Shown here: positions 51,387 to 64,000 of the stretch, piece after piece
Layout of the letters: each line of letters opens with the position of its first letter
Numbering within the stretch: the first letter of the stretch is position 1
Origin: Pontibacter akesuensis
Lineage (GTDB): Bacteria; Bacteroidota; Bacteroidia; Cytophagales; Hymenobacteraceae
DNA: 64,000 nt
Direction of reading: 5' to 3'
Assembly: GCF_001611675.1 (NCBI RefSeq)
Contig: NZ_CP014766.1
Coordinates: 3,100,001-3,164,000, forward strand
Made by a program: the position numbers and the translations under genes
The notes under the pieces: model-generated
Seen by the model: only the letters and a program-made list of their open reading frames with translations
Database searches by the model: none
What the model was told of the DNA's origin: nothing

Positions 51387-52670
51387 ATGGCAGTTGATAT
51401 ATTAATAGGTCTGCAGTGGGGCGACGAAGGCAAAGGTAAAATCGTCGACGTACTTGCACCTACCTATGACATTGTAGCCCGTTTCCAGGGAGGCCCGAAC
51501 GCAGGCCACACATTAGAGTTTGAAGGCACCAAGCACGTGCTGCACCAGATACCATCCGGCATTTTTCATCCGCATATAAAGAACATCATCGGCAACGGCG
51601 TTGTGCTCGACCCGATTGTGTTTCGCCTGGAAATGCAGAAGCTGCAGGACCGCGGAGTGGATGCGGCGCAGAACCTGTACATCTCGAAAAAGGCATCGCT
51701 TATACTTCCTTCGCACAAAGCCTTAGACCGTGTTTCGGAAGAGGCGCTCGGAAGTGGAAAGATTGGCTCTACCTTAAAAGGCATTGGCCCAACGTACCAG
51801 GATAAGATCGGACGTGTTGGCTTGCGGGTAGGAGATATACTGGCAAATGATTTCCAGGAGAACTACGACAAGCTGGTAGCGCGCCACCGGAAGACAATTG
51901 AGTTCTACGGCCGGGAATTGGAGCTGGGCAAGCAGGAGGACGAGTTCTTCGAGGCGATTGCTTACCTGCGTACCCTGAAGCTGGTTGATTCCGAGTACAT
52001 GATCAACGATGCAATACAGAACGGGCAGCGCATCCTGGCCGAGGGCGCACAGGGCTCGCTCCTTGATGTGGATTTCGGAACCTATCCGTTTGTCACCTCA
52101 TCCAGTACGGTGGTGGCAGGCGCCTGCACCGGACTGGGTGTGGCACCAAAGCACATCGGCGAAGTATACGGTATCTTTAAAGCTTACTGCACACGCGTAG
52201 GCAGTGGTCCTTTCCCAACAGAGCTCCTTGATGAGGTAGGAGAAAGTATCCGCCAGGCAGGCCGCGAGTTCGGCTCTACCACGGGTCGCCCACGCCGCTG
52301 TGGCTGGATCGATCTGCCGAGCCTTAAGTATAGCATCATGTTGAACGGAGTAACTCAGCTTAACATGATGAAGGCAGATATTCTGACCGAGTTTGATACA
52401 ATACAAGTATGCACGCACTACAAGCTAGTTTCGGGAGAGGTAACGGATCGTGTACCGCATTCTCTGGAGGATGGAGAAGTGGAGCCAATTTATGAGACAT
52501 TGCCGGGCTGGAAGGTTGATCTAAATAAAATTGAAACAACCGAAGAGCTTCCGGAAGCTTTCATTAACTACCTGCAGTTCCTGGAGAAGCACCTGCACGT
52601 GCCAATAACGATCGTATCAGTAGGCCCTGACAGGAAGAGCACCATGAAGCGAGAGGCTGTTAATGCCTAA
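51387..52670 (+). CDS. purA: Adenylosuccinate synthetase
   Basis: 427 residues. GTP-binding and IMP features: 'GLQWGDEGKGKIVDVLA' (P-loop and catalytic Asp/Lys), 'FQGGPNAGHTLEF', 'KIGSTLKGIGPTYQDKIGR', 'VAGACTGLGVAPKHIGEVYG' and 'GSTTGRPRRCGWIDL'. It makes adenylosuccinate from IMP and aspartate for AMP synthesis. Length is as expected. A perfect terminator follows. Confidence 0.98.
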   Translation: MAVDILIGLQWGDEGKGKIVDVLAPTYDIVARFQGGPNAGHTLEFEGTKHVLHQIPSGIFHPHIKNIIGNGVVLDPIVFRLEMQKLQDRGVDAAQNLYISKKASLILPSHKALDRVSEEALGSGKIGSTLKGIGPTYQDKIGRVGLRVGDILANDFQENYDKLVARHRKTIEFYGRELELGKQEDEFFEAIAYLRTLKLVDSEYMINDAIQNGQRILAEGAQGSLLDVDFGTYPFVTSSSTVVAGACTGLGVAPKHIGEVYGIFKAYCTRVGSGPFPTELLDEVGESIRQAGREFGSTTGRPRRCGWIDLPSLKYSIMLNGVTQLNMMKADILTEFDTIQVCTHYKLVSGEVTDRVPHSLEDGEVEPIYETLPGWKVDLNKIETTEELPEAFINYLQFLEKHLHVPITIVSVGPDRKSTMKREAVNA

Positions 52671-52687
52671 CAACATAGTATGACTTG

Positions 52688-52725
52688 AAAATAAGGCCCC
52701 GGCTATGTAGCCGGGGCCTTATTTT
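52688..52725 (+). terminator. Terminator of purA
   Basis: AAAATAAGGCCCCGGCTA and TAGCCGGGGCCTTATTTT form a perfect 18-bp stem with a 2-nt loop and T-rich tail. Confidence 0.92.
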
Positions 52726-52865
52726 TTCTTCACTTACCGGGAACAAACAACCCTTGTGCCGCTGTTATTCCCAAGCGCCCGGGCATGGCCTTGGGGGCCG
52801 CCGGAAAATAATCAGGCAGAGGATCAGCGCCTTGCGGAAAAGAGCAGGTTATTTGGCGGCGGGCG

Positions 52866-52896
52866 TTTGGAGTTACGACAACATTCCCTACTTTTG
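52866..52896 (+). promoter_or_regulatory. rRNA promoter copy 1
   Basis: TTTG (52866-52869) and TACTTTTG (52889-52896) with 19-nt spacer. Its -7 differs by one base from the other three copies. The 52726-52865 stretch upstream shows no feature. Confidence 0.75.
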
Positions 52897-52979
52897 CATC
52901 CCGGTTCGGCAGGGACGGGGGCGGCTAACACAGGATCAACTATCCTGTGGCGCTGAAAAAAATAGCTGAAGGAGTTGCG

Positions 52980-53007
52980 TTGGATACGGGAAAGTTTCCT
53001 ACCTTTG
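52980..53007 (+). promoter_or_regulatory. rRNA promoter copy 2
   Basis: TACCTTTG at 53000-53007; the nearest TTG is at 52980-52982, giving a short spacer of 17 nt. Confidence 0.7.
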
Positions 53008-53089
53008 CAGCCCGCTTCAACCGGAGGCGCTCGGGTTCAGGCGCTGATTCAACAGCATCCGGAGCCGAAAAAAAGAAGTGAGAAACTTC

Positions 53090-53119
53090 TTGCTAAGTGG
53101 GAAAAGGTTCTTACCTTTG
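53090..53119 (+). promoter_or_regulatory. rRNA promoter copy 3
   Basis: TTG (53090-53092) and TACCTTTG (53112-53119) with the 19-nt consensus spacer. Confidence 0.8.
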
Positions 53120-53203
53120 CATCCGCTTCGAGAGGGAGCGAAACAGGGAAGAGGGCAGCTCTTCCGGGAAACAAAAAGGGAGAAAAAAATAGTGCATCGG
53201 GTA

Positions 53204-53233
53204 TTGCTAAAAGAAAAAAAGCTTTTACCTTTG
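53204..53233 (+). promoter_or_regulatory. rRNA promoter copy 4
   Basis: TTG (53204-53206) and TACCTTTG (53226-53233), 19-nt spacer, A-rich sequence around and upstream of -33. It is the promoter nearest 16S, with an expected leader of about 210 nt. Confidence 0.8.
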
Positions 53234-53448
53234 CACCCCGCAAAAGAGCGAACGGCTCGGGCGGAAGATGAGTGACACGCACCGGTAGGGTGCGCTAGGG
53301 AAGACAACAGGTCCTCCGGAAGTTCTTTGAGAGATTGCTTGAGACAGAATAAAAAGAGAAAAAGGAAACGTTCCTCGTCCTTTAGGGGATGAGGTCGGGC
53401 CGGGGTCTGACAGACACATTTCTACTTTTAGGAGTAGATGAAAACTTT
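53234..53448 (+). promoter_or_regulatory. Pre-16S leader with boxA-like element and processing-stem arm
   Basis: The sequence AGTTCTTTGA at 53321-53330 recurs before 23S (55390-55399) and resembles the boxA antitermination element. Around 53355-53405, AAAAGGAAAC and GGGCCGGGGTC are complementary to segments after 16S (GACCGCCGGCCC and GTTTCCTTCTCCTTTTTT, about 54978-55016). These should form the stem cut in 16S maturation. Confidence 0.6.
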
Positions 53449-54974
<1,526 letters not shown>

Positions 54975-55098
54975 GGGAAGACCGCCGGCCCGGAAGTTTC
55001 CTTCTCCTTTTTTTGCTCTGTCTCTCGCATTCGATCAAAACCCATTTTATAGTGAGCGGGCACAGCGGCCCAAAAGCGGGCATGGAGCCCAACAAAGC

Positions 55099-55172
55099 GG
55101 GCTTGTAGCTCAGGTGGTTAGAGCGCTACACTGATAATGTAGAGGTCCGTGGTTCGAGTCCACGCAGGCCCA
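55099..55172 (+). tRNA. tRNA-Ile, anticodon GAU
   Basis: A 74-nt tRNA in the 16S-23S spacer. Acceptor GGGCTTG/CAGGCCC, anticodon stem CTACA/TGTAG around CTGATAA (GAU), T-arm CGTGGTTCGAGTCCACG. CCA is not encoded. Confidence 0.97.
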
Positions 55173-55189
55173 CTCTATGACGATTACCT

Positions 55190-55263
55190 GGGGGATTAGC
55201 TCAGCTGGCTAGAGCGCCTGCTTTGCACGCAGGAGGTCAACGGTTCGACTCCGTTATTCTCCA
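55190..55263 (+). tRNA. tRNA-Ala, anticodon UGC
   Basis: 74 nt. Acceptor GGGGGAT/ATTCTCC (two G-U pairs), anticodon stem CCTGC/GCAGG around TTTGCAC (UGC), T-arm AACGGTTCGACTCCGTT. CCA is not encoded. It follows tRNA-Ile by 17 nt, the standard spacer pair. Confidence 0.97.
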
Positions 55264-55389
55264 CACTTAAGTCTGGCCCTAGCGGCACGGCGACAGCACA
55301 CAAGTAAAGACGGCAGGTTTTTACTTCCAATTTCAGGCAACAAGGTCTTATCATGATAAATGATAAATGGCAACTGTTAACTGGAAAGA

Positions 55390-55399
55390 AGTTCTTTGA
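55390..55399 (+). promoter_or_regulatory. boxA-like element before 23S
   Basis: AGTTCTTTGA, identical to the element in the 16S leader at 53321-53330. Confidence 0.5.
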
Positions 55400-55499
55400 C
55401 ATGATGGGAAAGAGAGAGAAGTAATAAAATATTGACTAGGCCCTAGTGATAGGGTCCTGGTGCGAAAGAGGCGGGCCGGTTGCCTTCGGGGGACCGGCC

Positions 55500-58395
<2,896 letters not shown>

Positions 58396-58482
58396 CGAAA
58401 AGGCCCGCCGCTTTTCGCCTCCCCTCTCTTTCCCAAATCATGTTAACAAGCATTAGCACGCATAACAGCCGTGCGACGATAA

Positions 58483-58592
58483 TGGTGGCTATGGCCCCGG
58501 TGAGCACCTCTTCCCATCCCGAACAGAGAAGTTAAGCCCGGGCGCGCCGATGGTACTGGGGTCACACCCGGGAGAGTAGGTGGCCGCCAACC
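58483..58592 (+). rRNA. rrf: 5S ribosomal RNA
   Basis: About 110 nt with the 5S signature: TGGTGGCTATGGCCCCGGTG at the 5' end, CCCATCCCGAACAGAGAAGT in the middle, and GGGAGAGTAGGTGGCCGCC at the 3' end. It lies about 90 nt after 23S. Ends are approximate. Confidence 0.95.
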
Positions 58593-58600
58593 CCATACAT

Positions 58601-58637
58601 CAGACGCCCCCCTTGCGCAAGCGAGGGGGGCGTTCTG
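58601..58637 (+). terminator. Terminator of the rRNA operon
   Basis: CAGACGCCCCCC and GGGGGGCGTTCTG pair (one G-T) just after 5S. Confidence 0.85.
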
Positions 58638-58743
58638 CGTTTAGAGGAGTTAGGAGGGAGGTGCTCCTTAACTTTAAACTTCTTCTTCCTGTATAGCTCA
58701 GGGCAAAATATTGTTTTTTGCTTTTACCTCCTTAACTTGAGCT

Positions 58744-60753
58744 ATGGCATTTCTGTACCCTTCTTTCCTGTTTGCTCTAGGCGCTGTTGCTGTTCCCATA
58801 CTTTTGCATTTAGTGCAGCTTCGGCGGGCGAAGCGGGTTATGTTCAGTAATGTAAAGTTTATACAGGTTTCCAAAGACCTCACGGCCAGTCAGCGTAATC
58901 TGAAAGAACTGCTGATCCTGCTTTGTCGAATCCTGTTTATCGTTTTCCTGGTGTTGGCGTTTGCGCAACCTTTTCTGCCTGCTTCCGACACAGTGGCTGG
59001 TGCTACAAACGCTAAGGTGAGTATTGCTGTCGACAACTCTTATAGCATGGAGCGCATGCACGCGGAGGAAGACCTTACTTTGCTTAATGTAGCCACAGAT
59101 CAGGCTAAAACCGTTGTAAACCTTTTTCCTGCTTCCACAGCTTTTCAGATTTCAGGTACGGAACGTATCAAACATGGGGCAGTTGTGCAGGGGAGTGAGG
59201 CAGCCACCTTGCTGGATCAGCTAGCTTATTCTGCCAACACGTTTGCTATGCCTACCGCGTCAGGACAAGAGCCGGCGCATCTCTTTGTATTATCAGATTT
59301 CCAGAAGCAGACTTTTTCCCTTGAGAATTTAACAAGTATAGATGCTGCGACGCAGGTGCACCTCGTTCCGCTTGCCGCGGCCTCTACTGCAAATGTCACC
59401 ATCGATTCGGTTTACCTCGAAGATGAGTTCATCAGAACGGGTGCCGATAATACCCTGCACGTGTTGCTCCATAACACTGGTGCCGAAGCCGCTGCGGATG
59501 TACCTGTAAAGCTGTTCATACAGGACCAGCAGGTGGCGGCGCTAAGCCTGGATCTGCCACCTAACCAGGTAACAGAAGCTATTATGACTTTCCGAACCAC
59601 CGGAACCGGACTGACACGTGCTTATGTGCAGGTGGAGGATTATCCAGTGGAGTTTGACAATACCTACTATTTTATACTTGCCCCTTCCGCGGCCATTACC
59701 GTGACAGAGGTAACGGATGACGCTGCCTCCCTGCGGCGCTTATACGGCAGCGAGGCATTCTTCAACTTCAGTAGCTACAACAGCGGAAATATCGATTATG
59801 CAAAGCTGGCAATATCAGATCTGGTCATACTGAATGGTGTAGAGTCTCTTTCAAGTGCTCTGGCTGCTAATTTAAGCAACTATGTTAAGGAAGGCGGTTC
59901 ATTGGTGGTTGTGCCGCCTGTAGGGCAAAGTACTGGTGCGTATGCTTCCCTGTTCCAGAACCTCAACATAGCCGCCAGCTTTACAGGTGCCAGCGCTGCA
60001 TCAGCCAAAACAAACCTTGCCGCCCCGGACCCCAACAACCCGTTCTTCCGCAGTATCTTCTCAGAGTTTGATGCGAAAATGCAGATGCCCGTTGCCGCGC
60101 GAAGTATAGCCTGGTCGCGCGCTTCGGAAGATATTTTAAAATACAGGGGCGGTGCCTCATTCCTGTCGCGGTTTGACAGGGGCAATGGAGCCGTTTATCT
60201 CTTGGCTGCTCCGCTGGATGATGCTTACAGCACGTTGCCCAACCATGCGCTCTTTGTGCCGATCATGTACCGGCTGGCCATAGAAAGTTACCGGCAGCAA
60301 CAGCAGTTGGCCTATACCTTGGGGAGCGGTACTATTCAATTACCGGCAGCACCGCAGCAGAGTCGGGAAGGCGTTTACCAGTTGCAGCAAGACACGGTGG
60401 CTTTTATTCCGGAGCAGCAGGTGCGCGGCGGAAAGTTATACTTCAACGTGCCCGCTGGCATGGATAATGCGGGCTTTTATACGTTACAACTGCAGGACTC
60501 CACGCTTACCACGTTGGCTTTTAACTATGGGAAAGAGGAGTCTTACCTGGCGCAATATACCCCGGATGAGCTGCGCGCGTTGGTAGGGGAGGATAAGCCA
60601 AATGTGCATGTGTATGACTACGGAGATGCTTTTTCTATTAAAGGAGAATTCGAAAAAAGGTATTTCGGCGTAAAGCTTTGGAAATATTGCCTAATATTGT
60701 GTTTGTTTTTCCTGATGGCCGAAATAGCACTTATAAGATTCTTCCGAACATGA
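58744..60753 (+). CDS. BatA-type membrane protein with von Willebrand A-like domain (669 aa)
   Basis: The N-terminus is the BatA double-membrane-helix domain: 'FLYPSFLFALGAVAVPILLHL', then 'LRRAKRVMFSNVKFIQ' and 'LLILLCRILFIVFLVLAFAQP'. A von Willebrand A-like domain follows with a MIDAS motif 'SIAVDNSYSMERM' (DxSxS) near residue 96. The remainder is a long extracytoplasmic part rich in Ala/Thr with beta strands, ending in a membrane helix (LWKYCLILCLFFLMAEIALI). The Bat family acts in oxidative stress and envelope functions in Bacteroidota; the exact role of this long form is unknown. Its stop overlaps the next start by 4 nt. Confidence 0.85.
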   Translation: MAFLYPSFLFALGAVAVPILLHLVQLRRAKRVMFSNVKFIQVSKDLTASQRNLKELLILLCRILFIVFLVLAFAQPFLPASDTVAGATNAKVSIAVDNSYSMERMHAEEDLTLLNVATDQAKTVVNLFPASTAFQISGTERIKHGAVVQGSEAATLLDQLAYSANTFAMPTASGQEPAHLFVLSDFQKQTFSLENLTSIDAATQVHLVPLAAASTANVTIDSVYLEDEFIRTGADNTLHVLLHNTGAEAAADVPVKLFIQDQQVAALSLDLPPNQVTEAIMTFRTTGTGLTRAYVQVEDYPVEFDNTYYFILAPSAAITVTEVTDDAASLRRLYGSEAFFNFSSYNSGNIDYAKLAISDLVILNGVESLSSALAANLSNYVKEGGSLVVVPPVGQSTGAYASLFQNLNIAASFTGASAASAKTNLAAPDPNNPFFRSIFSEFDAKMQMPVAARSIAWSRASEDILKYRGGASFLSRFDRGNGAVYLLAAPLDDAYSTLPNHALFVPIMYRLAIESYRQQQQLAYTLGSGTIQLPAAPQQSREGVYQLQQDTVAFIPEQQVRGGKLYFNVPAGMDNAGFYTLQLQDSTLTTLAFNYGKEESYLAQYTPDELRALVGEDKPNVHVYDYGDAFSIKGEFEKRYFGVKLWKYCLILCLFFLMAEIALIRFFRT

Positions 60754-62015
60754 AAGTACTTCTCCGAGCAGCAACCATTCACAACCCACACACAGCACAC
60801 CACCTGCAGCAGCACAACATCTTAATCGAAAATGGCAGCATCACCTACATCGGGCAGGAAGAGCAGGAGGCAGATCAAATAGTTGATTCAGAAGGACTAT
60901 GTGTTTCAGTTGGGTGGGTAGATATGCATGCCTATACGGGTGAGCCGGGGCTGGAGTATAAGGAGGATTTGGAAAGCCTGGCAGCGGCTGCAGCGGCTGG
61001 AGGCTTTACCGAAGTGGTATGCCTTCCCAACACCAATCCGGTGGTACAGACAAAAGGGGCCATCAACTACATCAAAAGCAAATCGCAGCACCTGCCGGTT
61101 ACGCTACTGCCTGCCGGCGCTGTAACGGTGGATGCCCAAGGCAAAGAACTTACCGAGATGATCGACCTGCACCAGGCGGGCGCAGTGGCTTTCTCTGATG
61201 GCACGCACCCGCTTCAGGGAGCCGATGTAACGCTGAAGGCGCTGCAGTACATGCAAATGTTTAATGGCTTGCTGATGAACAAGCCTGAGCACACGCGCCT
61301 GACCGAGAACGGGCAGATGCACGAGGGGGAAGCAAGCACCCGCCTGGGGATGCGCGGCATTCCATCCCTGGCCGAAGAGGTGATGGTGACCCGCGACCTG
61401 CAGCTGCTTTCCTATACGGGCGGGAAGCTGCACTTCTCGCTCATTTCCACGGCAGCGGCTATAGAAGCCATCCGCCAGGCCAAGGCAGCAGGACTGCAGG
61501 TAACCTGCGATGTGGCCAGCTACCAGGCGGCCTTTACTGATGAATCGATCTCAGCTTTTGATACAGCTTATAAAGTGGCCCCACCTTTTAGAACCACGGC
61601 CGATGCAGAAGCTATAAAAGAAGGCCTGCGCGACGGCACCATCGATGTGCTGGTGTCGGCCCACAACCCGCAGGACACCGAGGCGAAGAAGCTGGAGTTC
61701 GACCTGGCCGAGTTCGGCATCATCAACCTGGAGACAGCCTTTGCCGTGGCCCAGTCGACACTGGAGTTGCCACTGGAGCAACTGCTGGAGAAATTCACCA
61801 CCAACCCGCGCCGCATACTAGGCTTAGCCGAGCCGAAAATCGCCGTGGGCGAAGCGGCCAACCTGACGCTGTTCAACCCTGAAACCCGCTGGGCACCACG
61901 TATGGACACTACAAAATCAAAGTCGCAGAACAGCCCGTTTTACGACCAGGAGCTGCGCGGAAAAGTGATAGGCATAATTCATAAGGGACAATTAGTCCTC
62001 CAACAATCTTTTTAA
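60750..62015 (+). CDS. Dihydroorotase-like protein lacking catalytic residues (421 aa)
   Basis: Start ATG 60750 is coupled to the BatA-like stop (ATGA); an upstream open stretch is spurious. The fold is that of the amidohydrolase/PyrC family: N- and C-terminal beta sandwich ('LIENGSITYIGQ', 'AVGEAANLTLFNPE') around a TIM barrel. But the zinc ligands and catalytic Asp are missing: the HxH motif reads 'VDMHAYTGEPG' (His60, then Tyr62), the later HxxH and H ligands read 'KLHFSLISTA' and 'DVASYQAAFTDE', and TDHAPH reads 'SAHNPQDTEAKK'. The barrel is otherwise conserved, so it is probably a pseudoenzyme or has a changed role, for example pairing with aspartate transcarbamoylase as seen in other bacteria. 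No pyrB is near. Confidence 0.85.
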   Translation: MKVLLRAATIHNPHTAHHLQQHNILIENGSITYIGQEEQEADQIVDSEGLCVSVGWVDMHAYTGEPGLEYKEDLESLAAAAAAGGFTEVVCLPNTNPVVQTKGAINYIKSKSQHLPVTLLPAGAVTVDAQGKELTEMIDLHQAGAVAFSDGTHPLQGADVTLKALQYMQMFNGLLMNKPEHTRLTENGQMHEGEASTRLGMRGIPSLAEEVMVTRDLQLLSYTGGKLHFSLISTAAAIEAIRQAKAAGLQVTCDVASYQAAFTDESISAFDTAYKVAPPFRTTADAEAIKEGLRDGTIDVLVSAHNPQDTEAKKLEFDLAEFGIINLETAFAVAQSTLELPLEQLLEKFTTNPRRILGLAEPKIAVGEAANLTLFNPETRWAPRMDTTKSKSQNSPFYDQELRGKVIGIIHKGQLVLQQSF

Positions 62016-62076
62016 TATATTTAAACGAATATTTGGTCAGGGGTAGCTCGTGCTGACTCTGCCTTTAGAAGATACT

Positions 62077-62586
62077 ATGTTCAATCAGGCAATAGTAAGG
62101 GTTGGAATACGCTACGGCGTGCTTTGTGGCTTGGTGAGCATTGTGCTGGTGGCCGCCATCTACTTTATGGGGTACAATCCCTTCGGAGATATTGGCCGCC
62201 TGACGTATGTGCCGATCCCCATTTTTATTGTGCTGGCGATCCGGTACTACAAGCGCTATAACGAGGCGGAGCTAAGTTTTGGCAAGGGCGCCCGTGTGGG
62301 ACTTTCGGTGGCATTTTACAATGCCTTGACGGCTGCCATGCTTGTGTTCCTGTTTATACACCTGGTGGGGCCGGAGATTCTGCAGAACCACATCGCCGAA
62401 ATGAAGGCGTTGCTGGACGAGACGCGGGAAGAACAAATTCAGATAATCGGGGAAGAGTCGTTCGACAATGTATATAATGCGCTGGGAAGTTTAACACCAT
62501 CCATGCAAGCAGCTGATTTTTTTCTTTGGAGGTTGATAGTAGGGAGTCTGTTTTCGGTAGTGGCAGCTGTATTTTACAGAAAATAA
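62077..62586 (+). CDS. DUF4199 membrane protein, first copy (169 aa)
   Basis: From ATG 62077; a GTG at 62050 is also in frame. 169 residues with about four membrane helices: 'GIRYGVLCGLVSIVLVAAIYF', 'VPIPIFIVLAIRYYK', 'GLSVAFYNALTAAMLVFLFIHL' and a C-terminal 'LIVGSLFSVVAAVFYRK'. Sequence 'AELSFGKGARVGLSVAFYNAL' is the typical DUF4199 core. Function unknown. The second copy follows after 30 nt. Confidence 0.85.
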   Translation: MFNQAIVRVGIRYGVLCGLVSIVLVAAIYFMGYNPFGDIGRLTYVPIPIFIVLAIRYYKRYNEAELSFGKGARVGLSVAFYNALTAAMLVFLFIHLVGPEILQNHIAEMKALLDETREEQIQIIGEESFDNVYNALGSLTPSMQAADFFLWRLIVGSLFSVVAAVFYRK

Positions 62587-62616
62587 GCATACTTTGAACT
62601 TAAAAGCATAACAACC

Positions 62617-63138
62617 ATGACTGAAAAAGAGCCTTCCATTTGGCCGATTTCCCTGAAGTACGGCGCTCTGACCGGAGTACTTTATATCCTGTACAGCCTC
62701 TTTACCTACATATCGGGCAATTTCGGTAACTTCTTTGTTAATCTCTTAATTTCCCTGGCTATTGGCGTAATAGGCATTGTGCTGGCCATGCGGGAGTTTA
62801 AGCAGCACAACTTCGGCTACATGTCGTATGGCAAGGGCCTGGGCATAGGCATTGTGGTGATGGTAATTGCCAGCATTATTTCGGGCATATTCTCTTACAT
62901 TTACATCGCTTTCATTGATCCTTCCGTTGTCGACAAGATGATTGAGGCTTCTGTCGCACAGATGGCCGGTTTTGGCCTGGATGAGGAGATGCTGGACCAG
63001 CAGCGCGACCAGATGGCAGAAGGTTTTACACCACTGAAGCAGTTGACGAATGCAGTTATCGGTGGGCTCTTCATGGGCCTCCTCCTATCACTTATCATTT
63101 CGGCTATCATGAAGAAAAACCGGCCGGAGTTTGAATAG
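62617..63138 (+). CDS. DUF4199 membrane protein, second copy (173 aa)
   Basis: 173 residues with four membrane helices. It shares the layout and the 'SYGKGLGIGIVVMVIASIISGI' core with its neighbour, but with low identity. A conserved helical loop ('QMAGFGLDEEMLDQQRDQM') lies between helices 3 and 4. DUF4199 genes are often next to GT2 glycosyltransferase genes, as here, but their role is not known. Confidence 0.88.
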   Translation: MTEKEPSIWPISLKYGALTGVLYILYSLFTYISGNFGNFFVNLLISLAIGVIGIVLAMREFKQHNFGYMSYGKGLGIGIVVMVIASIISGIFSYIYIAFIDPSVVDKMIEASVAQMAGFGLDEEMLDQQRDQMAEGFTPLKQLTNAVIGGLFMGLLLSLIISAIMKKNRPEFE

Positions 63139-63141
63139 AAC

Positions 63142-64000
63142 ATGCAATACAATTATGATATTTCGGTAGTAGTTCCTCTTTTCAACGAGGAGGAATCACT
63201 TCCAGAACTCGTTCGCTGGATCAAACGTGTGATGCATGCGAACGAGTTTTCTTATGAGGTTATACTTGTGGACGACGGCAGCACCGATCGTTCCTGGGAC
63301 GTGATAAATACCTTAAGCGCGGAAGACAAAGCGGTTAAGGGCATCAGCTTTAACCGCAACTACGGTAAATCTGCTGCCCTTAACGAGGGCTTTCGCCGCT
63401 GCTCAGGCGAGGTGGTAATTACCATGGACGCCGACCTGCAGGACAGCCCGGAGGAGATTCCGGGGCTTTACGACATGATCAAGAACCAGCGGTTCGACCT
63501 GGTAAGCGGCTGGAAAAAGAAACGCTTTGATCCCCTAAGCAAAACCATTCCCACCAAACTCTTTAATGGGGCCACCCGCAAACTGTCCGGCATACAGCTA
63601 CATGACTTTAACTGCGGCCTGAAAGCTTACCGCCAGTTGCTGGTGAAGAGCATTGAGGTGCACGGCGAGATGCACCGTTACATTCCGGTTATCGCCAAGT
63701 GGAACGGCTTCACCAAAATCGGGGAGAAAGTGGTGCAGCACCAGGAACGCAAGTATGGCACCACCAAATTTGGCCTGGAGCGCTTTGTTTACGGCTTCCT
63801 CGACCTGCTTTCTATCACCTTTGTCAGCCGCTTTAAAAAGCGCCCGATGCACTTCTTCGGTTCTATGGGCACGCTGATGTTTGTGGTGGGCCTGGGTATT
63901 ACCATCTGGCTGATTGCGCAGAAGATGCTCGGGATTTACCAGGGCGTGCGCGTGCGGGACATCGTGGACCAGCCGCTGTTCTTCCTGGCGCTCGTGGCCG
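63142..64000 (+). CDS. GT2 family glycosyltransferase, N-terminal part (runs off right edge)
   Basis: 286 codons are visible from ATG 63142, 4 nt after the DUF4199 stop, and the frame is open at the edge. The GT-A domain covers residues about 7-230: 'DISVVVPLFNEEESLPEL', 'VILVDDGSTDRSWDVI', 'GISFNRNYGKSAALNEGF' and the metal-binding 'VITMDADLQDSPEE'. Then come 'LHDFNCGLKAYR' and 'YGTTKFGLERFVYGFLDLL', and a membrane helix (MGTLMFVVGLGITIWLIA). This matches DPM1/GtrB-like polyprenyl-phosphate sugar transferases. The substrate is unknown. Confidence 0.92.
   Translation, partial: MQYNYDISVVVPLFNEEESLPELVRWIKRVMHANEFSYEVILVDDGSTDRSWDVINTLSAEDKAVKGISFNRNYGKSAALNEGFRRCSGEVVITMDADLQDSPEEIPGLYDMIKNQRFDLVSGWKKKRFDPLSKTIPTKLFNGATRKLSGIQLHDFNCGLKAYRQLLVKSIEVHGEMHRYIPVIAKWNGFTKIGEKVVQHQERKYGTTKFGLERFVYGFLDLLSITFVSRFKKRPMHFFGSMGTLMFVVGLGITIWLIAQKMLGIYQGVRVRDIVDQPLFFLALVA

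Overview
The window is a chromosomal segment of a Bacteroidota bacterium, most likely order Cytophagales, family Hymenobacteraceae (Pontibacter-like). Supporting signs are the 16S and 23S sequences, promoters of the Bacteroidota type (TTG near -33, TAnnTTTG near -7), an Alternative Complex III/cytochrome oxidase operon, GSCFA and BatA-type proteins, DUF4199 proteins, and a rpsF-rpsR-rplI operon without ssb. Almost everything is core genome. I see no transposase, integrase, phage gene or CRISPR array.

Layout. 1-14069: mostly minus-strand housekeeping and unknown genes: a CocE/NonD hydrolase cut by the window edge, a TerB-like protein with a Gly/Met-rich tail, a DsbA/FrnE-like protein, a lipoprotein serine hydrolase, an unknown acidic protein, a 1,099-residue beta-propeller amidohydrolase, a YyaL-type thioredoxin-fold protein, a GSCFA protein and ribosomal proteins L9, S18 and S6. 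14468-31130: one long respiratory operon that encodes Alternative Complex III (ActA-F), an aa3-type cytochrome c oxidase (subunits II, I, two III-like proteins, IV), heme O/A synthesis (CyoE, CtaA), a Sco-like protein, a DUF420 protein and a small CxxC membrane protein, closed by a strong terminator. 31144-38591: a giant NtrY-like sensor kinase overlapping a 1,162-residue outer-membrane protein gene. 39102-43694: HldD and LpxB (LPS synthesis), a BtuF/BtuC-like uptake pair without its ATPase, and a 6-pyruvoyl-tetrahydropterin synthase homologue. 43961-47838: clpX, clpP, tig and tRNA-Leu(UAG), all on the minus strand. 48065-52670: rel, a Fur-family regulator, a STAS protein and purA. 52866-58637: a full rRNA operon (16S, tRNA-Ile, tRNA-Ala, 23S, 5S) behind four tandem promoter copies. 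58744-64000: a BatA-like protein, a dihydroorotase homologue without its catalytic residues, two DUF4199 membrane proteins and a GT2 glycosyltransferase cut by the right edge.

The signal that ordinary annotation does not explain is a short motif, TATACTT and its complement AAGTATA. It occurs about 70 times by my eye count, against about 8 expected by chance. It lies in both orientations, inside genes in all reading frames, and as inverted pairs at the ends of two perfect 27-bp terminator hairpins between convergent genes. This pattern resembles the DNA-uptake sequences of Neisseria and Pasteurellaceae. I propose it as a candidate genome-wide signature sequence; its function is not shown.
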